Source of the DNA: Dyadobacter sp.
GTDB lineage: Bacteria > Bacteroidota > Bacteroidia > Cytophagales > Spirosomataceae
Direction: 5' to 3'
DNA: 64,000 nucleotides
Assembly: GCF_017744695.1 (NCBI RefSeq)
Contig: NZ_JAGIAS010000003.1
Coordinates: forward strand, 908,537 to 972,536
In this document: positions 18,205-28,885 of the stretch, piece after piece
Layout of the letters: the number at the start of each line of letters is the position of its first letter
Position numbering within the stretch: position 1 is the first letter of the stretch
Program-made: the position numbers and the translations under genes
Notes under the pieces: generated by a model
The model's database searches: none
What the model saw: only the letters and a program-made list of their open reading frames with translations
Told to the model about the DNA's origin: nothing

Positions 18205-21200
18205 ATGAAATACAACGAATATAAAAATCTGAGTTACCCGCAAATCGGGGACGAAGTACTGAAATTCTGGAAAGATCAAAAAATCTTTGAAGCATCGGTT
18301 GAAACCCGCGAGGGCGCTCCTACATTCACATTCTTTGAAGGACCGCCTTCCGCCAATGGTACACCCGGCATTCACCACGTGATGGCACGGGCGATCAAGG
18401 ATATTTTCTGCCGTTACAAGACATTGCAGGGATTTCAGGTGAAGCGTAAAGGCGGATGGGACACGCACGGTCTGCCGGTGGAATTGCAGGTTGAAAAGGA
18501 ATTGGGCATTATCAAGGACGATATCGGGAAGAAGATCTCGGTAGCGGATTATAACGAGAAATGCCGCCAGACGGTCATGAAATTCACCGACCAGTGGAAT
18601 GACCTGACCGAGAAAATGGGTTACTGGGTTGACCTCGACGATCCTTATATTACTTACAAAAGCGAATACATCGAAAGCCTCTGGTACTTGCTGAAAAAGC
18701 TGTACGACAAAGGCTTGCTATACAAAGGCTATACGATCCAGCCCTATTCTCCCGCCGCCGGAACGGGCCTTTCATCGCACGAGCTGAATATGCCCGGCAC
18801 ATACAAAGACGTGAAGGACACGACCATCGTGGCGATGTTCAAGGTGAAAGGTGCCGCCAAATGGGAAGCGCTGGCCGGTTCTGCCGATCTCGACATCCGC
18901 ATTCTCGCATGGACGACTACGCCGTGGACGCTTCCGGCGAACTCCGCATTGACCGTGGGCGGCAATATCGATTATGTATTGGTTAAAACCTTCAATCCTT
19001 ACACGCACGAGCCCGTTGCGGTTGTGCTGGCGAAGGATCTGGTAGGTAAATATTTCTCCGAAAAAGGTCACGACGGCGATTTCGAAGGCTATGCGGCCAG
19101 CGATAAAAAGGTGCTTCCGTGGACGGTTTTAAATGAATTCAAAGGAAAGAGCCTTGAAGGGATCGAATACGAGCAATTGCTGCCGTACATTCAACCGGAG
19201 ACACCTGCATTCCGTGTTATCCTTGGCGACTTCGTAACGACCGAGGACGGTACCGGGGTGGTACACACCTCTCCTACGTTCGGTGCGGACGACTTTAGGG
19301 TAGCACAAGCGAACGGTATCCCGGCCATTATGGTGAAAGACGAGAACGGCAAAGAAGTGCCTATCGTCGACCGTCAGGGCCGTTTTGTGAAAGAGATTAC
19401 CGACTACGCCGGCCGTTTTGTAAAACCTGAATATTACTCGCAGGCCGAGCAGGACGATCCTGAGTTCCGCCCTACCGACGTGCTCATTGCCATCAAACTC
19501 AAAGAAGAAGGTAAAGCATTTAAAGTAGAAAAATACGAACACCCTTACCCGCATTGCTGGCGGACAGACAAACCGGTGCTTTACTACCCGCTCGACAGCT
19601 GGTTTATCCGCACTACCGCGGTGAAAGACCGGTTAGTGGAATTGAACAAAAACATCAACTGGAAACCCGAAAGCACCGGTACAGGCCGCTTTGGCAACTG
19701 GCTCGAAAACCTGGTGGATTGGAACCTGTCGCGCTCTCGTTACTGGGGCACCCCGTTGCCGATCTGGCGCAATGATTACGGTGACGAAGTGTGCATCGGT
19801 TCAATTGAAGAACTGAAAGACAAGCTGGAAGAAGCCATTATTTCTGGTCATTTGACCCGTGAACAGGCATTGCATAACTCGGATTACCTGCAAAAACTCG
19901 AACACGGCGATTACGACCTGCACCGCCCGTATGTGGACGATGTGGTATTGGTAGGCAAAACCGGCCACATCATGCACCGCGAACCGGACCTGATCGACGT
20001 GTGGTTTGACTCGGGCGCGATGCCGTATGCACAATGGCATTACCCGTTTGAAAATCAGGAAATATTCAACCAGGCATATCCCGCCGACTTCATTTCGGAA
20101 GGTGTAGACCAAACCCGCGGCTGGTTCTTCACGCTCCACGCTATTGCGGGCATGCTGTTCGATTCGGTTGCATTTAAAAATGTGGTTTCAACCGGCCTGG
20201 TACTCGACAAGAATGGCAACAAAATGTCGAAACGCCTCGGCAATGCCGTGGACCCGTTTGCGACATTGGCGCAGTACGGCCCGGACGCGACGCGCTGGTA
20301 CATGATTACCAATGCAGAGCCGTGGGATAACCTGAAGTTCAACATCGACGGTATCGGTGAGGTGCAGCGCAAGTTCTTCGGAACGTTGGTTAATACTTAC
20401 AATTTCTTCGCATTGTACGCGAACCTGGATGGTTACGAGTTCCACGAAGCGAATTCAGTGCCCATTGAAAAACGCACCGAGCTCGACCGCTGGATCCTTT
20501 CGAAACTGAATACGTTGATCAAGGAGGTAGGCGAGCAATTCGACGACTACAACCCGACCAAAGCCGGCCGCCTCGTACAGGACTTCGTGACCGACCAGCT
20601 TTCGAACTGGTACATTCGCCTCAACCGTCGTCGTTTCTGGAACCCGTCGGCGGAGCAGGGAGCCGGTTTGACAGACGACAAAGCGGCTGCTTACGAGACA
20701 TTGCATCACTGTCTGGTAACCGTATCGCAATTGATGTCACCCATCGCTCCATTCTTTGGGGAATGGCTGTATAAAAACCTGACAGACAGCGACCGAGAAG
20801 CGTCGATCCGGCACGATGCGCCTTTCAAATATGAATCGGTACACCTTACTTTCTGGCCAAAAATCGAGGCGGAAGTAGTAGATGCCGACCTGGAAGAAGC
20901 GATGGACCTCGCCCAACGCATCAGCTCGCTCGTACACTCGATCCGGAAAGGACATAAGCTGAAAGTACGTCAGCCGTTGTCCAAAATCCTGATCCCGGTT
21001 TTGAGCGACAAAACCAAACGCCAGATCGAGCAGGTCGCTTACATTATCCTTTCCGAGGTGAATGTAAAAAGCATCGAGTTCGTGCACGACGACAGCGGCA
21101 TTCTGAAAAAGAAAATCAAGCCCAACTTCAAAACGCTCGGACCGAAATTCGGACCGAAAATGAAGGAAGTAGCGGCGGCCATTTCCGCAATGGACGAAAC

Positions 21201-21633
21201 ACAAATTCGTGAAATCGAAGCTAGCAGTGCCATTACACTAACGGCAGCCAGCGGCCCGATTGAAATCGCATTGACGGACGTGGAAATCATCGCAGAAGAC
21301 GTTCCGGGATGGCTCGTAGCGAGTGAAAACGGCCTCACTGTTGCGCTCGACATCACCGTAACCGAAGACCTCCGCCTCGAAGGTATCGCCCGCGATTTCG
21401 TCAACCGCGTGCAAAACCTGCGCAAAGACAGCGGCTTTGAAGTGACCGACAAGATCCGTATTACCCTACAAAACAACGACGGCCTGCTCGCCAGCGCAGT
21501 AACCGCCAACAAAGACTACATCTGCCAGGAAGTGCAAGCCCTGGATCTCGACCTCGTCGGCGATCTCAATGGCGAAGCAACAGAGATCGAGATGGATGAG
21601 TTTTTGTTGAAGGTGAAGATTGAGGTGGTGTAG
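18205..21633 (+). CDS. ileS: Isoleucyl-tRNA synthetase, type 2
   Basis: A 1142-residue class I synthetase charging tRNA-Ile. Length and the long C-terminal extension fit the type 2 (eukaryote-like) IleRS. The HIGH-equivalent motif reads GIHH (residues 55-58), with first and third positions exchanged, and the KMSKS loop is KMSKR (673-677). An editing domain lies between. An upstream in-frame ATG at 18166 exists, but MKYNEYKNLSYP at 18205 matches normal N-termini. The stop codon touches the next gene's ATG, implying co-transcription. Confidence 0.97.
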   Translation: MKYNEYKNLSYPQIGDEVLKFWKDQKIFEASVETREGAPTFTFFEGPPSANGTPGIHHVMARAIKDIFCRYKTLQGFQVKRKGGWDTHGLPVELQVEKELGIIKDDIGKKISVADYNEKCRQTVMKFTDQWNDLTEKMGYWVDLDDPYITYKSEYIESLWYLLKKLYDKGLLYKGYTIQPYSPAAGTGLSSHELNMPGTYKDVKDTTIVAMFKVKGAAKWEALAGSADLDIRILAWTTTPWTLPANSALTVGGNIDYVLVKTFNPYTHEPVAVVLAKDLVGKYFSEKGHDGDFEGYAASDKKVLPWTVLNEFKGKSLEGIEYEQLLPYIQPETPAFRVILGDFVTTEDGTGVVHTSPTFGADDFRVAQANGIPAIMVKDENGKEVPIVDRQGRFVKEITDYAGRFVKPEYYSQAEQDDPEFRPTDVLIAIKLKEEGKAFKVEKYEHPYPHCWRTDKPVLYYPLDSWFIRTTAVKDRLVELNKNINWKPESTGTGRFGNWLENLVDWNLSRSRYWGTPLPIWRNDYGDEVCIGSIEELKDKLEEAIISGHLTREQALHNSDYLQKLEHGDYDLHRPYVDDVVLVGKTGHIMHREPDLIDVWFDSGAMPYAQWHYPFENQEIFNQAYPADFISEGVDQTRGWFFTLHAIAGMLFDSVAFKNVVSTGLVLDKNGNKMSKRLGNAVDPFATLAQYGPDATRWYMITNAEPWDNLKFNIDGIGEVQRKFFGTLVNTYNFFALYANLDGYEFHEANSVPIEKRTELDRWILSKLNTLIKEVGEQFDDYNPTKAGRLVQDFVTDQLSNWYIRLNRRRFWNPSAEQGAGLTDDKAAAYETLHHCLVTVSQLMSPIAPFFGEWLYKNLTDSDREASIRHDAPFKYESVHLTFWPKIEAEVVDADLEEAMDLAQRISSLVHSIRKGHKLKVRQPLSKILIPVLSDKTKRQIEQVAYIILSEVNVKSIEFVHDDSGILKKKIKPNFKTLGPKFGPKMKEVAAAISAMDETQIREIEASSAITLTAASGPIEIALTDVEIIAEDVPGWLVASENGLTVALDITVTEDLRLEGIARDFVNRVQNLRKDSGFEVTDKIRITLQNNDGLLASAVTANKDYICQEVQALDLDLVGDLNGEATEIEMDEFLLKVKIEVV

Positions 21634-22077
21634 ATGGGGCAATACGCGACATATCACTATGATGGAAATCTTGAAAACACCCGCTTCCAGTTTCAAAGTG
21701 TAGGGAAGCGGGGTGTTTTTGAAAAAGTTGTGTATTTCACTTTTTTAACTGAGGACATGCATAATTTGTCGCTGGTTGACTTTGATCCAGCGACAAAAGA
21801 GTACAATGATATGTCGGTAACAGACAATGGTGATATGCCAGAAATACTAGCTACGGTAATAGCAATTATTCACGAATTCTTTAATTCTCACCCGGACCAA
21901 AAAATTTATTTCAGAGGAAGCACTCCAACTAGGACGCGCTTATATCAAATTGCTATTTCAAAAGTCTACGATCAAGACAACTCGGATTTGTTTATTAAAG
22001 GGTATTTAGACGAAGATTGGGTTCCTTTCGAACCCAATGTAAATTTTCACGGTTTTTTAGTTGAGAAAAAGTTTTAA
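21634..22077 (+). CDS. DUF6934 family protein
   Basis: A 147-residue protein resembling the Bacteroidota family DUF6934, of unknown function. It starts at the base after the ileS stop codon, with a GA-rich ribosome site inside the ileS end. Visible features are a beta-rich N-terminus (FQSVGKRGVFEKVVYF), a central helix IIHEFFNSHP and the motif IYFRGSTPTRTRLYQ. Codon use is AT-richer than ileS, which suggests acquisition. A 53-codon gene follows after 26 bases; such two-gene arrangements can be toxin-antitoxin-like, but this is not shown here. Confidence 0.7.
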   Translation: MGQYATYHYDGNLENTRFQFQSVGKRGVFEKVVYFTFLTEDMHNLSLVDFDPATKEYNDMSVTDNGDMPEILATVIAIIHEFFNSHPDQKIYFRGSTPTRTRLYQIAISKVYDQDNSDLFIKGYLDEDWVPFEPNVNFHGFLVEKKF

Positions 22078-22103
22078 TTTTATAGAAAACAGTTTCCCAA
22101 GCG

Positions 22104-22265
22104 ATGAAAGCTTTAGACAAAAAGCCAGCCAAAACTGGAAATTTCACATACAATCCCGATTTGGACAATCTGCCGATCCCCCAAATTGTCCTTGAAAAGA
22201 CAGAGCGCGCTCGTCAATTTTTTGAAAAGCACCCTCTTCCCGAACACATGCGTAGAAGGAAATAA
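22104..22265 (+). CDS. Small protein downstream of DUF6934
   Basis: A 53-codon frame with ATG at 22104 and TAA at 22263. The peptide begins MKALDKKPAKTGNFTYNPDL, is rich in Lys, Arg and Pro, and ends EHMRRRK. It sits 26 bases after the DUF6934 gene and 6 before the SDR start, a spacing typical of a translated operon gene. The short interval and non-random charge pattern support coding. Function unknown; possibly a partner of DUF6934. Confidence 0.55.
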   Translation: MKALDKKPAKTGNFTYNPDLDNLPIPQIVLEKTERARQFFEKHPLPEHMRRRK

Positions 22266-22271
22266 CTCCCT

Positions 22272-23051
22272 ATGCAACTCCAAACCTCCACTGCCCTCAT
22301 TACCGGTGGCGCTTCCGGCCTTGGAGAAGCGACAGTGCGTCTATTTGTAAATCAAGGGGCAAAGGTTACCGTTCTCGATTTGAATGAAACAGCCGGGCAA
22401 ATACTCGAAAGTGAGTTCCCCGATCAAATCAAATTCATTAAAACAGACGTTACCAGCGAAAGCGAAGTCCAGCGTGCGTTGGACCTAGCGTTGGAACTGT
22501 TTGGCAGCATTCAAATCGTAGTGAATTGTGCGGGCATCGCACCCGCACGTAAAATCGTGGGCAAGGCCGATGGCATTTACGGTCCGCATTCCTTTGAGCT
22601 TTTTGAGAAGACGATCCGCATCAATCTGATAGGGACATTCAATGTGATGCGGTTGGCTGCATTTGTGATGGAGAAAAACGAGGCAAATGTCGAAGGCGAA
22701 CGTGGGGTGATCATCAATACGGCATCAGTAGCGGCTTACGATGGGCAAATGGGCCAGGTAGCCTATGCGGCCAGCAAAGGCGGCATCGTGAGCATGACAC
22801 TGCCCGTCGCACGTGATCTCGCAAAATCCGGCATTCGGGTGATGGCCATTGCACCGGGATTGTTTGAAACTCCACTGTTAATGGGACTTCCCGAAGAAGC
22901 CCGTGTTTCCCTGGGACAACAAATTCCATTTCCATCACGCCTCGGAAAACCTTCGGAATATGCGTTGCTGGCCAAATCTATTGTGGAAAATCCGATGCTA
23001 AACGGCGAAGTGATCCGCCTGGATGGCGCGATCAGAATGGCTCCCAGATAG
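22272..23051 (+). CDS. SDR, 3-hydroxyacyl-CoA dehydrogenase type II-like
   Basis: A 259-residue SDR most like the type II 3-hydroxyacyl-CoA dehydrogenase (HSD17B10/HADH2) group, which oxidises 3-hydroxy or 2-methyl-3-hydroxy acyl-CoA with NAD+. Evidence is TGGASGLG near residues 11-18, NCAGIAPA, the long GPHSFELFEKTIRINLIGTF stretch, NTASVAAYDGQ, and the active-site YAASKGG. APGLFETP and the C-terminal RLDGAIRMAPR also fit. It would act in fatty-acid or isoleucine breakdown, though no other beta-oxidation gene is nearby. Confidence 0.88.
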   Translation: MQLQTSTALITGGASGLGEATVRLFVNQGAKVTVLDLNETAGQILESEFPDQIKFIKTDVTSESEVQRALDLALELFGSIQIVVNCAGIAPARKIVGKADGIYGPHSFELFEKTIRINLIGTFNVMRLAAFVMEKNEANVEGERGVIINTASVAAYDGQMGQVAYAASKGGIVSMTLPVARDLAKSGIRVMAIAPGLFETPLLMGLPEEARVSLGQQIPFPSRLGKPSEYALLAKSIVENPMLNGEVIRLDGAIRMAPR

Positions 23052-23067
23052 GTAAACCGGCGGAATT

Positions 23068-23439
23068 ATGAAAGGACACTACTTTTTCAAATGGCTATTC
23101 CTGACGGTACTATCCGTCAGCGCCCTTCATTTCCGCGAAAACAGCAGCATCGGGCATTACAGGACAGAGCAGATCTCTTCCGGACTGAGCACGGCCCGGA
23201 AGCGCATTCCTGGTTTCGAGTATTGCCAAAAGCTTTCCAAAGTTCGTCCCACAGATTTTGTTTACCCCAAAAACACACAGTATAACAGACTTACCGACCT
23301 CTCCAACTCCCTGGCGAACTCTGTTTCTCAATATCCTGAGTTGCTACTTCGCCTGCCATTGACTGCATTTCACATTCGAAATCAGCATTTCCGGAGCCGT
23401 ACGCTTCTTTCCGACGATCATTCCATTTTCCTCTCGTAA
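23068..23439 (+). CDS. Hypothetical protein with signal-like N-terminus
   Basis: A 123-codon frame 16 bases after the SDR. The first 20 residues (MKGHYFFKWLFLTVLSVSAL) look like a signal peptide or membrane helix; the rest is polar, Ser-rich and not recognised. Codon usage is not clearly that of a well-expressed gene, so it may be a decayed or spurious frame. An overlapping minus-strand frame looks no better. Confidence 0.35.
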   Translation: MKGHYFFKWLFLTVLSVSALHFRENSSIGHYRTEQISSGLSTARKRIPGFEYCQKLSKVRPTDFVYPKNTQYNRLTDLSNSLANSVSQYPELLLRLPLTAFHIRNQHFRSRTLLSDDHSIFLS

Positions 23440-23540
23440 TCCAACCTCCCACTTCATGCGAGGTTTGTAACGATGCGTAAAAAGCGCATCCGGGCTTTGC
23501 TAGGCACAGCTTGATTACTTCATTTAAAGTCAAATGGAAA

Positions 23541-23690
23541 ATGGGAATCAAACGAACGGCTTTCTTCCTGCGGAAATGGCTTCTGCGAATGGCCATTTCA
23601 TTTATGCTCGGGTTTTCGAATGCCATTAATCAGGACACGAAGAGCATCGGCGATACTTCTTTCAAAATAGAAGAAACAACCAGAAAATAG
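23541..23690 (+). CDS. Possible small membrane peptide
   Basis: A 49-codon frame starting MGIKRTAFFLRKWLLRM, with a basic start, one hydrophobic stretch and a polar tail. Its outline is similar to the start of the preceding hypothetical gene (basic, Trp-containing, hydrophobic). No ribosome site or homology can be cited. Between it and the preceding frame is a small hairpin GATGCG/CGCATC (23472-23490). Confidence 0.25.
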   Translation: MGIKRTAFFLRKWLLRMAISFMLGFSNAINQDTKSIGDTSFKIEETTRK

Positions 23691-23704
23691 ACAATATCCG
23701 GGAA

Positions 23705-24454
23705 TCAGACCAAACTGATTCCCAGCTTCCTATAAATATCAAACTCCTCATTGTCGGACTCTTTATCCGTAACAATCACTGATAACCGCTCCGTCCGGCA
23801 AACATAGTATGCTTCCGCAGTGCCCAGCTTTTCAGTTGTGGCCAATGCGATCACCTCCTTGGAAGATTCGATCATAGTCCGCTTAACCTCACTTTCTTCA
23901 AAATCGGGGCCGGTTACTCCGAGATCTGCGTGAATGCTGCAAATACCCAGCAGACAAATATCCGCCCTGAACTTCTTGAAGAACTGAATAGCATCATTAC
24001 CGATCGTCACGAACGAATCTTTCAGCAGGCGCCCCCCTGCAAACAAAACTTCAACGTGCTCGTGCTCTTCGAGAATGGAGACAATCGGAAAACTGTTGGT
24101 GATAACCGTCAATTTCAGATCCTTGGGAAGCATTTGGGCAATCAGCATCGCCGAAGTGCCGCCATCGAAGATCACTACCTGGCCGTCTTTTAGAAACTGT
24201 AATGCTTTTTTTGCAATAATTTGCTTCTGGTCGTTATCATATTTGATTCTGTCGCGGAAATGGTGCGGACCCGGAGAATGCGGAACTGCACCTCCACGCA
24301 CGGATTTGAGCAAGCCCTGATCGGCCAACTCCTTGATATCCCTCCTTACAGTATCCTCAGACACATTCAAAAGCGTACTCAGATGCCCCAAATAGACTTT
24401 CTGCTCATGCCCCAACTGATCCAGTATGATCTGGAAACGTTCTTCTTTTAACAT
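23705..24454 (-). CDS. DeoR/GlpR family transcriptional regulator
   Basis: A 249-residue sugar-metabolism-type repressor. The N-terminal winged helix-turn-helix contains LLNVSEDTVRRDIKELADQGLL, and the C-terminal DeoR sensor domain has DGGTSAMLIAQML and ADICLLGICSI, expected to bind a phosphorylated sugar. The frame is open to 24526, but MLKEERFQIIL at 24454 is the standard DeoR start. It is divergent from the nucleotidase gene across a spacer carrying four TTGCA elements, the natural place for autoregulation. Confidence 0.9.
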   Translation of the reverse strand: MLKEERFQIILDQLGHEQKVYLGHLSTLLNVSEDTVRRDIKELADQGLLKSVRGGAVPHSPGPHHFRDRIKYDNDQKQIIAKKALQFLKDGQVVIFDGGTSAMLIAQMLPKDLKLTVITNSFPIVSILEEHEHVEVLFAGGRLLKDSFVTIGNDAIQFFKKFRADICLLGICSIHADLGVTGPDFEESEVKRTMIESSKEVIALATTEKLGTAEAYYVCRTERLSVIVTDKESDNEEFDIYRKLGISLV

Positions 24455-24503
24455 TGGTATCCCGATTATACCTGCAAATTTAACAAACATTTTAAATTTA
24501 ATA

Positions 24504-24550
24504 TTGCAAAATATTGCACAATACATTTACATTTGTTGCAAATAATTGCA
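24504..24550. promoter_or_regulatory. TTGCA operator array between deoR-type and nucleotidase genes
   Basis: TTGCA occurs at 24504, 24514, 24536 and 24546, in two pairs each spaced exactly 10 bp. Two of these (24504, 24536) plus the last are followed by A, making the palindrome TTGCAA. The array covers the predicted -33 and start regions of the plus-strand promoter, consistent with repression by the divergent DeoR protein. Confidence 0.5.
24528..24535 (+). promoter_or_regulatory. -7 box of the nucleotidase promoter
   Basis: TACATTTG fits TAnnTTTG exactly. A TTG at 24504-24506 is 21 bases upstream and can serve as the -33 element. On the opposite strand CAAATTTA at 24475-24482 is an equivalent box for the regulator gene. 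Confidence 0.5.
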
Positions 24551-24569
24551 AATACTAATTACCTACATC

Positions 24570-25121
24570 ATGAGAAAATCGATTGCGGTGGATATGGACA
24601 ATGTCATCGTCGACATTGAGACTAACTGGATCAATCACTACGCAGAGGCATTCGGCGTGACAGTTACCAAGGAAGCCATGCATGGTATTCCCGAAGATCA
24701 GGCCTTCCCCGACCCCCTGGCTGCACGGAGCCTCCTCTACAAACCCGGTTTTTTCCGTTACGCACCGCTGATCCCTGGTGCGCAGGAGGCCATTATTAAA
24801 TTGCAGGAAAATTACGATGTCTACATCGTCTCAGCTGCAATGGAATTTCCGAATTCCCTACCCGAAAAGTACGACTGGCTGGCCGAACACTTCCCATCTA
24901 TCCATTGGAGAAACATCATTTTCTGCGGTGACAAAAGCGTCATCAACACCGATTATCTGATCGATGACCATTTCAAAAATCTGGATTTTCACAAAGGCAA
25001 GCCTATTCTCTTCACCGCAGGTCATAACCGGGGTGTCGAGAGGCATACACGGGTGAATAGCTGGGAGGAAGTGCTGGAATTGCTGGTACAGTTGGAAGAG
25101 ACTCAGCAAGTCACTGAATAA
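24570..25121 (+). CDS. 5'(3')-deoxyribonucleotidase-like HAD phosphatase
   Basis: A 183-residue HAD phosphatase of the NT5C type. The nucleophile motif is VDMDNVI (Asp8, Asp10); a later VSAAMEFP region holds the motif II Ser, and IDDHFKNL the acidic motif. Members dephosphorylate nucleoside monophosphates. The start MRKSIAVDMD at 24570 puts the first Asp at the usual distance. The neighbouring divergent DeoR regulator probably controls it. Its 3' end overlaps the convergent toxin gene by 11 bases. Confidence 0.88.
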   Translation: MRKSIAVDMDNVIVDIETNWINHYAEAFGVTVTKEAMHGIPEDQAFPDPLAARSLLYKPGFFRYAPLIPGAQEAIIKLQENYDVYIVSAAMEFPNSLPEKYDWLAEHFPSIHWRNIIFCGDKSVINTDYLIDDHFKNLDFHKGKPILFTAGHNRGVERHTRVNSWEEVLELLVQLEETQQVTE

Positions 25122-25440
25122 TCCTGATGATCGTCTGAGTAACATCATTGATCGTTTTTATTCCAACTAATCCTGCCTTTCGAATAACGATATTTCCGTC
25201 CGCTGTGAATAGACGTGTCGGTCTGATAAAACTGTCTACCGGAAGAGAACCGTTCAGAAAATCTGCTTTTAGCAATGGGATTGCGTAGATATCCCTGGAG
25301 TTTTGCGAAGTTATTTGGCATAATAGCAAATCGTCGCCCGGCAAATTGGCGAGCACCAGCGCTGGGCGCCGCTTCGAGCCGGATAAGTCAGAGAATGGAA
25401 AGGGAATAACTACAACTTCGCCTTTTACAAATTTTGCCAT
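25111..25440 (-). CDS. MazF/PemK-type toxin (type II toxin-antitoxin)
   Basis: A 109-residue MazF/PemK-family protein, normally a ribosome-independent mRNA endoribonuclease. The family core is present: KGEVVVIPFPFSDLSGSKRRPALVLA, the LLLCQITSQ strand and RPTRLFTADGNIV. The upstream antitoxin gene overlaps its start by 16 bases, the usual antitoxin-first order with translational coupling. The 3' end overlaps the convergent nucleotidase gene by 11 bases. Confidence 0.85.
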   Translation of the reverse strand: MAKFVKGEVVVIPFPFSDLSGSKRRPALVLANLPGDDLLLCQITSQNSRDIYAIPLLKADFLNGSLPVDSFIRPTRLFTADGNIVIRKAGLVGIKTINDVTQTIIRIIQ

Positions 25441-25643
25441 GCTTCATCTTCTTCATCGGTCAGCCAATCTTTTGCAAGAGATTTCTGGCTGGCATAGTGT
25501 GTCAATGTGTGATCCTGTTCAACGCCCTCCTCTGTGGGCTCTTCGACCGTAAACGCAATCACCTCAACCTGCTTCCCGATAAATGAAGCAGGTATTTCCA
25601 GCGAAATGTTGGTATTTTCCGGTCTTATCAGCGCCCTGATCAT
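25425..25643 (-). CDS. Antitoxin partner of the MazF-type toxin
   Basis: A 72-residue acidic protein directly upstream of, and overlapping, the toxin. The N-terminal part (RALIRPENTNISLEIPASFIGKQVEVIAF) is a beta-rich region common in small Bacteroidota antitoxins, and the C-terminal tail is strongly acidic (LTDEEDEAWQNL), as expected for a segment that masks the toxin. No AbrB or ribbon-helix-helix motif was recognised with certainty. Confidence 0.75.
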   Translation of the reverse strand: MIRALIRPENTNISLEIPASFIGKQVEVIAFTVEEPTEEGVEQDHTLTHYASQKSLAKDWLTDEEDEAWQNL

Positions 25644-25710
25644 GAGATAGTTGAATAACGTTTGATAAATTTAAACAATTACCTTGCATTTCACAATCCG
25701 ATCACGCGCG

Positions 25711-27729
<2,019 letters not shown>

Positions 27730-27753
27730 AGTAAGTTGAAGAGCAATAACAGA

Positions 27754-27797
27754 GAAACGCATTTCAAAGATAGATTAGTTTCTTTGAAATGCGTTTC
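27754..27797. terminator. Perfect 17-bp hairpin between the JmjC-like gene and uvrB
   Basis: GAAACGCATTTCAAAGA (27754-27770) and its exact inverted copy (27781-27797) enclose a 10-base loop. It follows the JmjC-like gene in the direction of minus-strand transcription and starts 25 bases before the uvrB ATG. No T run follows, so it may be an atypical terminator or an operator. Confidence 0.5.
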
Positions 27798-27834
27798 ACA
27801 GATTGCAGCGGGAAGATCGCCCCGGACAGGTTTC

Positions 27835-28689
27835 CTATGCTTGCTTTTGCAAAAGCTCCTGCGCGTTTTCCACCGCCTTTTTCTCTTTCCAATGCTGCCA
27901 GTCGAGACCGAGCAGCTTGGTCATGCTCTTATCCACAAACTGGTGGCGAACGAGGTTCATACCGCCGCGGACAGCTGTAAATATCGAGTTATTCGCACGC
28001 AACGCGAGGCTGAAACCACCGTCGACATAGCGGATATAATGCCACCAGAGTGAAGGAATGAAGATTGTTTCACCATGGTAAAGGATTGTTTCGTAACCGG
28101 TAGCACCCTTCAATGCAGGAAATTTCTCGTAATTGGGGTTCAGCGGATCCACCTTGCTCATCACCGTGAACGGGTGGTGGTACAAGCGGCGGCTTTCCTC
28201 CGGAGAGAACAAAATCAACTGCTTACGGGTCTGGAACTGCGTCAGGAACACGTTCGAGCAGTCCATGTCGTAGTGCAGGTTGGTAATAGACCCCTCACCT
28301 CCGAAAAATACATATTTATAGGACTTCAAAAAGCCGTCCATGATCGTCGGGAAACGGATGTCTTCCGCCAGTTCGGGAATCTTCTTGAAAATATCAAAGA
28401 GAAAAATGCGAAGATCGGTAGGGCCTTTTTCAATGAGGCTCAGATAATCGCCGAACTTCATCGTCTTGGCGATCTGGAAATATTTGTCAGCGTCGTGAAT
28501 GTGGTTGTCTACCAATGGGACATCCAGGTTGCCGTGGTTTTCCCGGAGCCAGTCGAAGGTCCATTTCTGAACCGCAGGCCAATCTTTTGCCAGGTCGGTA
28601 AACACCACCGGGCGGCTTGGTTTTAAGTAATTTTCGATGAATTCTTCGCGCGTAAGTCCGGTGCGCTTCTCTATTGGCACTAATTTCAT
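27835..28689 (-). CDS. JmjC/cupin-8-like Fe(II)/2-oxoglutarate oxygenase
   Basis: A 284-residue cupin_8/JmjC-like protein. Putative iron ligands are His139 and Asp141 in LHYDMD and His217 in SLWWHYI, spaced as expected for a double-stranded beta-helix dioxygenase. SRPVVFTDLAKDWPA near the N-terminus is typical of the family, whose members hydroxylate protein or small-molecule substrates. No substrate clue is given by the neighbours. Divergent from the AraC gene across 196 AT-rich bases. Confidence 0.85.
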   Translation of the reverse strand: MKLVPIEKRTGLTREEFIENYLKPSRPVVFTDLAKDWPAVQKWTFDWLRENHGNLDVPLVDNHIHDADKYFQIAKTMKFGDYLSLIEKGPTDLRIFLFDIFKKIPELAEDIRFPTIMDGFLKSYKYVFFGGEGSITNLHYDMDCSNVFLTQFQTRKQLILFSPEESRRLYHHPFTVMSKVDPLNPNYEKFPALKGATGYETILYHGETIFIPSLWWHYIRYVDGGFSLALRANNSIFTAVRGGMNLVRHQFVDKSMTKLLGLDWQHWKEKKAVENAQELLQKQA

Positions 28690-28885
28690 AGCAAGAAACT
28701 GAGTAGGTAATCAACTATTTATGGAATACCGTTACATTTTCAACTATAACGGGGAGGATAACGGCCAGAGTTTTAAAACCCTTCAAAATATCCGGTCAAA
28801 TGTATTAAACAGATTTCAAAAATATAAATTTCGCAAAATATAATAAAAGTATATCCTTAATCCAGATAGACTAAATAGGTTACGC

